A stretch of DNA of 64,000 nt from Symbiodinium sp. CCMP2592 (Eukaryota > Sar > Dinophyceae > Suessiales > Symbiodiniaceae). The translations under genes were made by a program, and so were the position numbers. Below, piece after piece: positions 56,096-64,000 of the stretch (position 1 is the stretch's first letter; every line of letters starts with the position of its first letter). The stretch covers positions 372,001 through 436,000 of the forward strand of contig CAJNDT010004624.1 in NCBI GenBank assembly GCA_905221615.1. The letters are read 5' to 3'. The notes beneath the pieces were generated by a model, which was given only the letters and a program-made list of their open reading frames with translations, did not search any database and had not been told where the DNA came from.

Positions 56096-56182
56096 CTGAG
56101 GTGGGAGTACAAAAGCATGCCGGGAGGAGGCTTCTGCGCTTTCCTTCACATCAAGCCGCTGCAGCTTCGCTTCGAAGGCAAG
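56096..56182 (+). CDS. Possible short internal exon (29 codons)
   Basis: TTCTTGCAG at 56087-56095 and AAG|GTCAGT at 56180-56188 are good acceptor and donor sites. The segment between reads LRWEYKSMPGGGFCAFLHIK, PLQLRFEGK in one phase without stops. The gene to which it would belong is not identified. Confidence 0.35.
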
Positions 56183-56210
56183 GTCAGTAGCAGTACTGAA
56201 GCCGTTGTCG

Positions 56211-56829
56211 TCATCGTCGTTGTGTAAGTGACGTACCGGGACATACCAGGGCTGAGACAGGCTCGCAGGGACGCTGCTTCGGACTCAGGGTTCCCTGTGA
56301 GACGGTCTCGGGTGCAGCTGAGCTCTGCGTCAGGAGAAGCATGCTCATCGAAGAAGCAGGCGCTTCGTTCACCGTCGCTTTGAATTTAGGCTGAACAGTC
56401 TGCAGCACTGCGATTCAGAAGGTTTCCCGGGGCTCTCTGTGCCCGTCCAAAATGCTGATCGACGCCATGTGTGACATATTGATCACCAAGGGTGAGTCAG
56501 GGACACATGCAACAGTCGGTGCCACACGGAGCTCGTAAATTTGAATCTCTGGCTCCCGGCACAGGCAGGCCATGACGTGGCTCTGAGAGCTCTCCAGCAT
56601 CCACAGGTATCTGGACAGTGTCTCAGCGGTCAGCCCGAAGTGCTCGTGCACAAGGATGTAATGGAGGTTGATGGCTGAGTAAATGCAGATCGACGCGGTG
56701 TAGCGTCACGAAGTCTGTTGCTGCTGTGTATAGAACTTCGAAAGCAGCGCCGCCTCACGTGGCCATGTGGTCCTCAGCATCTCACGGGTGGCCAGACGGT
56801 TGGACCCCGAAATCGTGTAGGCAGCATTG
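56211..56829 (-). pseudogene. Minus-strand coding-like stretch with in-frame TGA codons
   Basis: A single minus frame reads NAAYTISGSNRLATREMLRT, KFYTQQQQTS, then TGA, then YTASICIYSAINLHYILVHE, HFGLTAETLSRYLWMLESSQ and IYELRVAPTVACVPDSPLVI, then another TGA near 56415, then TVQPKFKATVNEAP. Protein quality is good either side of the stops. Short introns, a decayed gene or a retrocopy are possible. Family not recognised. Confidence 0.4.
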
Positions 56830-56893
56830 GCCTCAAAGAAGAGAGCTTTCATTTATGGGCCGGCTCTGTGTACGATGCGAGGCAGTAGCTATC

Positions 56894-56991
56894 TGAGAGT
56901 TTCCGAAAAATTAGGGGCCCCTTATTTCGGGGTCCTTATAATAAGGATGCTAGGGTACTATATTGCGGTCCCCCATTTTCGGAAACTCCCA
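56894..56991. mobile_element. Introner-like MITE, copy 3 (98 bp)
   Basis: TGAGAGTTTCCGAAAAA and the complement TGGGAGTTTCCGAAAAT pair at 15 of 17 bases. The interior differs from copies 1 and 2 (GGGGCCCCTTATTTCGGGG). The borders do not give GT-AG on either strand, so if it is an introner it has lost or never had the signals. It also lies within 3 kb of copies 1 and 2. Confidence 0.6.
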
Positions 56992-56999
56992 TGGAGGTC

Positions 57000-57815
57000 A
57001 TTGCATGGAATTTTGTAAGTTGAACAGCGGCTCCTGCTCGGGTGCTCCAGTGCCTGTGCAGAGCTTCTCGGATGCCCCCCAAGGGGCGACTCGCTGTCTT
57101 GATGCGATTTGGTTCGTCCAGAAATCAGAACGCCAAACAGCATGAGGACATCGCGGAGTTGTCGGCGCATGCGGCAGAGAAAGCAGCAGAAGACCACGTG
57201 CCACGGGCTTCTTTCCATTGAGCCTTCGAAGCCTTCGCAGCTCCAAGCCAAGCAAGTTTCTCGATCTTCGGAGTGCCGTGATTGCTCCAGGACTCCAGGC
57301 TCTGGGGCCAGGCCCCCGGGGCTTTCTGTGTAGCCATGGCCCAAGGGCCATCCAACGGCCACGAGCGGCCGTTGCTGGATGGAAACCTGCACCAGTCCTC
57401 TGTGGCCAGCAGCGTCAGTCTTGTGTCTGTGTGCCGGAGCCGCAAAATATGCAACGTGGGAGAGCTTTCCTTACGAGCCTTGCAGCCAGTTTCTAAGAAG
57501 CGGCACAAGTGCCTGATTTATAGCCGGAGTTTCTTCAGAAGCCTACCCCAGATCTTGGTTTTAGAATTGGTTTCAAGAGGCCCTTGCGTTTCATGGTCTC
57601 AGACTGGGTTCGAACGGAGCTAAAGCAGCTTCATTGCATCGCCGCTGAAGCTTTCGCCATTACTGCAGCCGTTGCGTCTTGTGAAATAGAGGCCGTCGGA
57701 AAAGAGAGTTTGGAGCCCAGGGCATCCCGGCAAGTCCTCACCCGCCAGGCCCAGATGCGGGAGGAACACGTGTAAACTTTCGGAAACCCGCTCTCTTGAG
57801 TTGAGGCTCTCGGTG
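57000..57815. other. No confident gene
   Basis: Both strands have overlapping frames of 60-140 codons with patches of plausible sequence (for example plus 57287-57500) but no motif or consistent splice pattern. Confidence 0.25.
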
Positions 57816-59151
57816 ATGCTTTGCGTGGACCTGGGCTGCATCGGCCTCTGCTCTCTGGGGCCGCAAGAACTGAGCTGGGCCGTTGCGAGCATGTGCCAGG
57901 CGTACCCCCTGGGCCTCGAAGGCTTGAACCGGCGGAAATCCCGAACGGAGCGACTTTACGGCATGGCTGCGACTCTTTGGGTGCAGTTGTGGGGCAGCTG
58001 TGTTGCCTTGCCCTTGCTGTGGCTGAACTTCAAGTTGCCAGCTGTTCTCTGCTGTGGCCCAGCCGTGGCAAAGCTCACTTTTCTGTCGATCCTGAACCGT
58101 ACAACTCCTGACACGATCTGGCCAGGTGGCCGGCTTCTGCTTAAATGTTTCTGGGATGCGCCGCTGCTATTGATTAGCTATGCAGCTGATACGGCATTTT
58201 CATCGATTCTGCCTTGGCCTTTCTTCTTCAACGGCAAGAATGGAGAGCTGGTTTCTGACATCAACACGGAACTGTGCATGGGTGGGCGTCCACTGGCTCG
58301 TCATGTGACCCGTGGCAAGTATTGCAAGCATATGCGAACCCTTTGAATTAATTCTTCTCTTCCGCCCTTTGGGTCAGTGTTCTTATACGATTGAGCCGTA
58401 AATCTTTATGCCCCGAACCCACTAGCGGCGAGAGTCTGCATCCTCAAACCTAGGATTGCCCAAGCTGTGAGAGTCGAACCCTAAACTTCAAAGCCGCTTC
58501 AGAGAAAATAGCCGCTTGATGTAAACTCCCTTCGTCCTCAGAGCCTCTTCCAGGTGCCGATTCTGTTGGAGCATGAAGTACATTCCGTGGTGAACATGAC
58601 GGAGGAGTGGCCTGGGCCAGTCGAGGCAGGTTCTGGGTCTACATCTAGGGCAGTCATTTGTAAACCCAATCTCCCCCTTAATAACTTTAGAGTGCTTTTT
58701 TTGGGCATGGCGCTGGGATTTCGGGAAGAGAGAGGTCTACAAACAACATGGGATTGAACAGCTGCAGCTGCCAACTCTGGACACCACACCGCCGAGCCTG
58801 GAGCATCTTCGGGATGGCGTGGCATTCGTCCGGGCTCGCCTCAAGGCCACCGGTGGGCGTGGACGCGTCTACATCCACTGCAAGGGCGGCCGCGGCCGTG
58901 CCTCGTGTGAGGGGCTCAGAGGGCGAGCTTGTTGTAGCGGGAAAGGCCTGGTCAACCAGTCTCATGTCCCCTCCCCTGTTCTCTCCATTGCAGGTATGGC
59001 AGCTGCCTGTCTGATGGCGAACCAAGGCATGGATCTGGAGTCTGCGCTGCGCATGCTCAAAGCAACGCGTCCAGTCGTCGAGCTTGGCGTTGTAAACTAT
59101 CCCAGTCTGCAGGCATTTGCTGCCGAATGCCGGCAGCAAGCCCCAGTCTAG
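57816..59151 (+). CDS. PTPMT1-like dual-specificity phosphatase, four exons
   Basis: Exons as I read them: up to 58304 (ATG 57816, or the later one at 57963), 58554-58625, 58735-58906, 58994-59151; about 296 residues. Introns: 58305-58553 (GT-AG), 58626-58734 (GC-AG), 58907-58993 (GT-AG). Exon 1 has hydrophobic segments (LWVQLWGSCVALPLLWLNF, WDAPLLLISYAADTAF) and ends DINTELCMGGRPLARH. Exon 2 is VPILLEHEVHSVVNMTEEWP; exon 3 has HGIEQLQLPTLDTTPPSLEH and the CX5R signature VYIHCKGGRGRAS; exon 4 is MAAACLMANQGMDLESALRM, LKATRPVVE. This follows the PTPMT1 order throughout (GGxPL, VVNM, LPTxD, HCKxGRGR, RP). PTPMT1 dephosphorylates phosphatidylglycerophosphate for cardiolipin synthesis in mitochondria; the substrate here is inferred. 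Confidence 0.8.
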
Positions 59152-61940
59152 CAAGGATGACTCCACGCGGCATTTCGCCTTTGACCAACACGAGTTTCTT
59201 GAACAGCTCGCGGCACGTTGCAAATGGCATGTGTGTTGAAGTAAGAAGCGAGCGAGATGGGAAAAAGCTGTGACACGTGGGTTGACTCCACACGGACGTA
59301 CTGGAAGACATGCGTCCCTTTTTGGGTGCACTTCGTCCGGTTACTTTGCCGACTTAGTCCCATTGAGTTGTAGGGCCGGCCATTTATTCGGTCCGAATTC
59401 TGTGGGAGTGTTCACTTCCTGCCCGCATCATCACACAATCGCCACCACCATCACATGCGATCACCATATCGTCATGGCCATCGCCATCGCAATCATCCTC
59501 GTCATCATCGTCATCACGTTGTGGTCGTCGTCGTCATGATGAGCACTTTCATCTTTCTCAATTCTCCCCTGCCCTGCAGAATCTGACATACGGCTTGCTA
59601 TTCCCGTGAATGATAACGTGGCGGTACTGACGCACGGAGCACTGTCCACTCCCGTCGGCAGCAGCTCATGAGGTCGTCAGTGCGTGCGACGTGGTGCCTG
59701 AACGCTGGGTCGCGCGCACACGGCTCCGTCCAGGAGTGTCGGCTGATAATTGGCGGTAGCTTGCGGGGAAGGCTTCCTTAGTTTTAGTTATAGGGTGTTG
59801 CCATGATGGCGAAGCGATGATCAATCACTCGACGACACAGCAGTTGCCATTAGACTGCTGGTCCGCAAGCTCACGGCCAAGCACCAAAGGATGCCGACAT
59901 GCAAACCCGTGCCGGAAGTGGAAAGCAACGAGCCCTTACTCATCGGAACGCCTTGAAGCCTGTGCAGTAGGTGCTAGAGCTCGTCAGAGCTTCTAGCTTC
60001 TGGTTTACGGTTTATCCTTGGGGCTGCGTTTGGATGAACAGCTGCATGGTATGTCAGGTTGGTTTCCTAATCTGGGTTTTGTGTCCCGTGCGAGCGGACC
60101 ACCCAATTTGCAGCTGTTCAGCCCAACTTTCAAAGAGAGTGTGCAGCACAAGGCTTGGCCAGATTTTCGAAGTCTCAACCCTAACTTGACATCCCAGCCC
60201 GAAACAATATCTGCAGCGGTAGCGCAACAGATCATGCATTTCTGGAAAAAGTGCACTTTCGGCTCGAGTCCCCTTGGCAAGCTTTCTGGTTCGGCTTTGT
60301 TTGTATGGGCTCTATATAGGGTGCTTGAAGGCAGCGCAGTTGCCCATGTGGCCGTCCAGCTTCCCAACTTCAGTTGCATGTGCAAGTTCTGGTACGTCTC
60401 GAAACGCGTTGGAGGAGGAGGCTCAATTCCAGCGTGACAAAAGTCTTGCTGATGCGCTGAACAAGCGCTTCCAAAATGGAGTCATCGTAAAACTCTTAGC
60501 CACAAGGCCAGGAGGTATTCACAAGACTGGTTTCGATAAGAAAGTTTCGCAAGTCTTGGGTCTCCGGCATGGGCAGCAGCCGGAACAGGAAGGCTATCTG
60601 AGCTTGGGCTGGAATTTGGAAGAGTGGCCAAGGTGCAAAAACCACAGCTCCGGCCATGGAATCGCAGGGAATTGGTTTACGTCGGCCTCATTTGTGAATG
60701 AAGAACTTGCAAGTCCGTACCGAGCTGGTGAAACGGACAACGAGTTGCGTGAAGCAGGGACATCTCTGTACGGCTGCAACCGCTATGCCTGTGGGAGGAC
60801 CCCGGAATCGCATAAGATCCTTGCGGTGTTCCAGCCCAACCCCATCGTGGGTTGTGCCTTCATCGAGGATGCTGGCACGAATCAGGCCAGTGGGGGCGGA
60901 ACACCTAACACACCGAATCATATTGTGAAACTCTGCAGCTTTCCTTGAGCGCCCAAAGCAAGCCAGGCAGGAGAGTTCACTGGTTGCGCGGAAGATTGGC
61001 GAGGCTCGGCCGGCTTGGAAGTATCCAGGTGCTTGAATTCGCCGGATGACTGCACTTTCAAAATGCCTGGTTCTGCATCTTGCTCGCACGAAGTGATCAT
61101 CTTGTGTCAGGTGTGGGAACCAGGACGCTTGTTCCTTTTACTCGCCCGAACAAAGGCTGAAGTTCGTTTATTCAGACCCAGGGCTTTCATAGGCTTTCCC
61201 TCCATTGCCGGAGCGGGGAGTGCGAATTCTTGGGAACCCCGAGCGGCGAGCCCAAGCACTTTGACCTCAAAACCCTGCCAGAAAGAAGTAACAAGTACTG
61301 GTAGCCTCTCGTAAGGATCTTCGAGGAGGCCATGGTTCTTGGCGCGTGGACCGCAAGTTTCTGCCCCCGAAGCTCGACTTTAGTGGCCGCTTTGACCCAG
61401 ATGCGCCGGGCTTGAAGAGGCGCATCGCGCAAAGCGGTGCTGTGGTAGTGACTCTCTATGGGATCTCGGGTTTTGAGTTTGGAGCTCGATGGGCGAAATT
61501 GGTGTCTGAGCGCGGGGGAGGGTTCGCCTGAAAGAGAAAGATGGTTTGGGCTTGGGCCTCCCTCGCAGTTGAGGGGCGGCTTCGACACTTTGCGAAATAC
61601 GCATGGCTGCCTTGTTTCTTTCCAAGGGACGGAACTGAGTTTCGATGTCCAGGTTTGTTGCAGATCAGAAGCGCTTCAACCCGAAGCCGTCTGCCAGCCA
61701 AGTGGCAGCTGGAGTGAGACATCACAACCTCGGGTACAACGAGGTGGGCATGTCTCATAGTCTTTCTGCCTGTTTCTTTTCGATTGCGTTCTGTTCGATT
61801 CCGCTTGCTCCGGTCGGGTGTCCGCCCTAGCTGCCCTAGCTCTCTGCGATCTGCTTCGAAGGGCGAAGTAATCGAGAAAGTTGAAACCCTAAGCTCACGG
61901 AAGATATACGGTGGCGTGAATTCGGACCGCGCCGCTCCTG
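59152..61940. other. No confident gene; short CAT/ATC repeat
   Basis: An imperfect ATC/GTC trinucleotide tract lies at 59427-59540. A 224-codon plus frame at 60274-60948 has some plausible stretches (SLADALNKRFQNGVIVKLLA, HGIAGNWFTSASFVNEELAS) but no recognised domain, and the minus strand is also open. Nothing else is supported. Confidence 0.3.
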
Positions 61941-61943
61941 CAG

Positions 61944-62120
61944 GTTATGGTGCAAGTGGGCACTCCGGCAATGCTCTTTGAAGAGATGCAGAAGCAAGGC
62001 ATCCAAAGCAGGTTCAACATGAATCAGCTGCGGCTCTGGCAGTGCAGAACAAACGGCCTAGCTGCTTTTGCACGTGTGCAGCCTCCGGCTCCGCTGGACG
62101 AGCATGGCCGCCAGGCGTGA
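61944..62120 (+). CDS. Possible PPR-like terminal exon
   Basis: After an acceptor CTCCTGCAG (61935-61943) one frame reads VMVQVGTPAMLFEEMQKQGI, then QSRFNMNQLRLWQCRTNGLA and stops at TGA 62118-62120. The phrase AMLFEEMQKQGIQ resembles a pentatricopeptide repeat helix (xxLFxxMxxxGxx). PPR proteins bind organelle RNA and are numerous in algae. One helix is weak evidence. Confidence 0.35.
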   Translation, partial: VMVQVGTPAMLFEEMQKQGIQSRFNMNQLRLWQCRTNGLAAFARVQPPAPLDEHGRQA

Positions 62121-62379
62121 GGTTGTTGAAACACTGACCCTGGCCTTTCATAGACGGTCCTCCTTGAAGTGCAGAGCTCACGCCAGTTCATGTCATCGAA
62201 TTCGCAAGTCTCGGTCTTGTGCAAGCCTTCAGGTAGAGAGTTGTCGCCACGAAGTCTTTCGGAAGATGCGAGACAGTTACGACAAGGCTTGCGGTCGAGC
62301 CGAGTCCACACCCATCCTGTTTTTCGATTTGGAGGCAGGCACACGTTCCATCCCCTGACCCGAAGACAGGATCCTAAAA

Positions 62380-62450
62380 CTGGACGTGGTAACTTCTATA
62401 TTTTATAAAATTTTGTTACACTACTACATGATATTCTAGTGTATGAAAAA
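62380..62450. other. AT-rich patch
   Basis: TTCTATATTTTATAAAATTTTGTTACACTA-type sequence, far more AT-rich than the surroundings. It could be an intergenic or promoter region for the downstream gene; no defined element. Confidence 0.2.
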
Positions 62451-62957
62451 AGCCTGTCTCGGCAGTTCCTGGGAGGCAGACTCGGAGCCTTTCTCCGCGC
62501 GCAGAATGGTGGAGCTCTTCCCCAGCCAGGGGATTTGCGACCACGGCGCGGCACAGCCACGAAAATGGCAGCACCTTACGGATGGTTGCAGGAAATTTCT
62601 GGATTTTTTCGGCAGTAGTTGGGAGGAATCTTTTTTGAATGCAACAAGAGTTGTTTGATAGTTTTATCTGGTTGCTGATTGCACTCTTCAGGGCTTTGCG
62701 GCAGGACTCAGGGTCTCGGAACGGGACCAAAGCGATTCTTGTATTGACGTTGACAGGGTCCTGCAGTACCACGGCAGAACTGCAAGAGATGCCGAAGGTG
62801 GTTACGAGCTGAGATCGTTCAGATGGCTTTAAGATATCCTAGTGTTACAGCTGATACTGGCAGGGACCTACGAAAGGTAAATTGTTTGCACGGTATCATG
62901 TGGCCTTCTCTGGCGCAGACTTCGGCTCAGATCCGTAGAGTCTGTCGAGGCCTCGGC

Positions 62958-64000
62958 ATGGGCAGCGGTGCCAGCAAGGCACCTGAGACAAAGAGTCCCA
63001 GAGTCAAAGCATCAGTTGATGAAGCTGACGCCAAGCGAATAGAAGGGGCCAAGCATGGGCACCGGTCTGATGAAGACTGGTTCTTTGACAAGCTGAATGG
63101 CTTGGCCGCCGAAGGGGATGCAAATGAAGTGAAGGAGTTGATTGACAAGTGGCCAAAGTGCATCGGCAAGTCGGGTGCCAGAGAAGCAACAGTGACTGCG
63201 GCCCTCGCCGGCAATGCAGAAACTCTAGAGACACTCCTGTCTCTGGGCGTTCGGCCTTACATCGGCCGAGATGATCCAGAGGTGAATCCACTGATGGCAG
63301 CAATCAAGATGCGGCATTGGAACTGCATTGTTCTGCTTGTTGAAAGGGCGTTGAAGTACGACTTTTCGACAGGCTTGCTGCAGGATGGCATGCAGGAGTT
63401 CGTCCTTTCCGGTGACACCGACATGATCGATACATTGGTTACCAAATACAACATCCCGGGAGCCTTGGAAGGAATGTAAAAAGGAAGCCTAGCGGCCTAG
63501 CGTGCTTGTTTAGTTTGGGCCATTCTTTTCCGAAGTCAGGTAATGCGAAGCTCTTGACCACCGCCTTGATGAAGGTGAAAGACCCTGAGAAGGCAGCAGC
63601 GATGTTTGAGAGATTGGCGGAAGGCGCTAAGAGCTTTAACACCGTGTCAACCGTTGCAGAAGAAGAAGGAAGTCTTGGCGGCGAGTTCGCCCCTATCCAT
63701 GCCGCATGCGTGGCGAAGAAGGATTCATTGCACAGGTTCATCCCGTTTCTCGTAGACAAGGGGGTTGACCTGTCACTGTGGGGTAAGATGCTGAGTTTGA
63801 AAACTTCGTATGCCAAGCGCCTACCACTGCACTATGCGGCTGAGAACAAGAGCATGAAGACTGAGACAGTCGTGATGGTTGCAAAGGCATATCCGCAAGC
63901 ATTGTTCGAGCCGGTGAACAATGTTCCCGGCCGGGCCCTGCCGTGCCAATGCTCCAAGCACAACCCGGAAACCCAGAAGGCATTGGAGACGTTCATGTAC
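62958..64000 (+). CDS. N-myristoylated ankyrin-repeat protein (3' end beyond window)
   Basis: The ATG at 62958 gives MGSGASKAPETKSPRVK, a strong N-myristoylation motif (Met-Gly, Ser at position 6 after Met removal); the frame is open upstream to 62823, but this start is preferred. Exon 1 runs to about 63471: EDWFFDKLNGLAAEGDANEV, then ankyrin-type NAETLETLLSLGVRPYIG, NPLMAAIKMRHWNCIVLLVE and DTDMIDTLVTKYNIPGALEG. A short intron (about 63472-63539, ending TCAG) gives exon 2, open to the window end: GNAKLLTTALMKVKDPEKAA, FAPIHAACVAKKDSLHRFIP and RLPLHYAAENKSMKTETVVM. The only donor that keeps the frame is GA (GAATGT), a type known in dinoflagellates. It probably is a membrane-tethered scaffold. 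Confidence 0.8.

Noticed and set aside
1-64000. CRISPR arrays, bacterial operons, rRNA genes
   Set aside because: No regularly spaced repeats with unique spacers, no ribosome-binding-site-led gene strings, and no recognisable rRNA sequence; gene structure is eukaryotic.

Overview
The window looks like nuclear DNA of a dinoflagellate, most likely a Symbiodiniaceae-type alga; the exact taxon is inference. The evidence is mixed eukaryotic gene structure with short introns, including one with a GC donor and one best explained by a GA donor; several classes of retrotransposon; degenerate LINE pieces with the 'EVGGRW' tail I associate with dinoflagellate LINEs; and very large simple repeats. I see no operons, CRISPR arrays or bacterial signals.

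Layout. 1-3,123: one uncertain coding locus, homopolymer-rich DNA and a 140-bp tandem duplication. 3,124-11,931: a complete, very young Ty1/copia LTR retrotransposon (570/580-bp LTRs, 5-bp target duplication, PBS, gag-pro-int ORF, RT-RNase H ORF, small third ORF). 11,937-15,805: non-coding DNA with a field of GAACCC/GGGTTC palindromic repeats, a possible exon and GT/GGT microsatellites. 15,806-35,395: a giant Penelope-like element bounded by nearly identical 370-bp direct repeats and sitting in a (GT)n tract. It carries a proline-rich ORF with an 'HGTS' domain, a gag-like ORF that ends in one TGA before a GIY-YIG + reverse transcriptase ORF, and several small accessory ORFs. A second complete element, a tyrosine-recombinase (DIRS/PAT/Ngaro-type) retrotransposon with A1-B1-A2-B2 split direct repeats (25,359-34,058), is nested in one accessory ORF. 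Its pol polyprotein appears to carry an HxD...H 2OG-Fe(II)-dioxygenase-like domain, a C5-methyltransferase-like domain, RT and RNase H.

35,396-40,620: short exon-like ORFs, G-rich tracts that switch strand, and a 1.5-kb CTG/CCGCTG array. 40,825-41,728: a 270-288-bp tandem repeat. 42,000-44,940: a decayed LINE 3' end with RNase H. 45,000-53,600: mostly unrecognised DNA with a CT microsatellite, a tRNA-like SINE candidate, a broken Dicer-type helicase fragment and a minus-strand LINE RT fragment. 53,677-56,991: a family of ~100-bp terminal-inverted-repeat elements that may act as introners. 57,816-64,000: the best host genes, a four-exon PTPMT1-like phosphatase, a PPR-like exon and an N-myristoylated ankyrin-repeat protein that runs off the end.

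The three complete retroelements are all young, because their paired terminal repeats are almost identical. Two unrelated ones place a TGA followed by CTC between gag and pol in the same reading frame. The nested PLE/DIRS locus is the most unusual system here.
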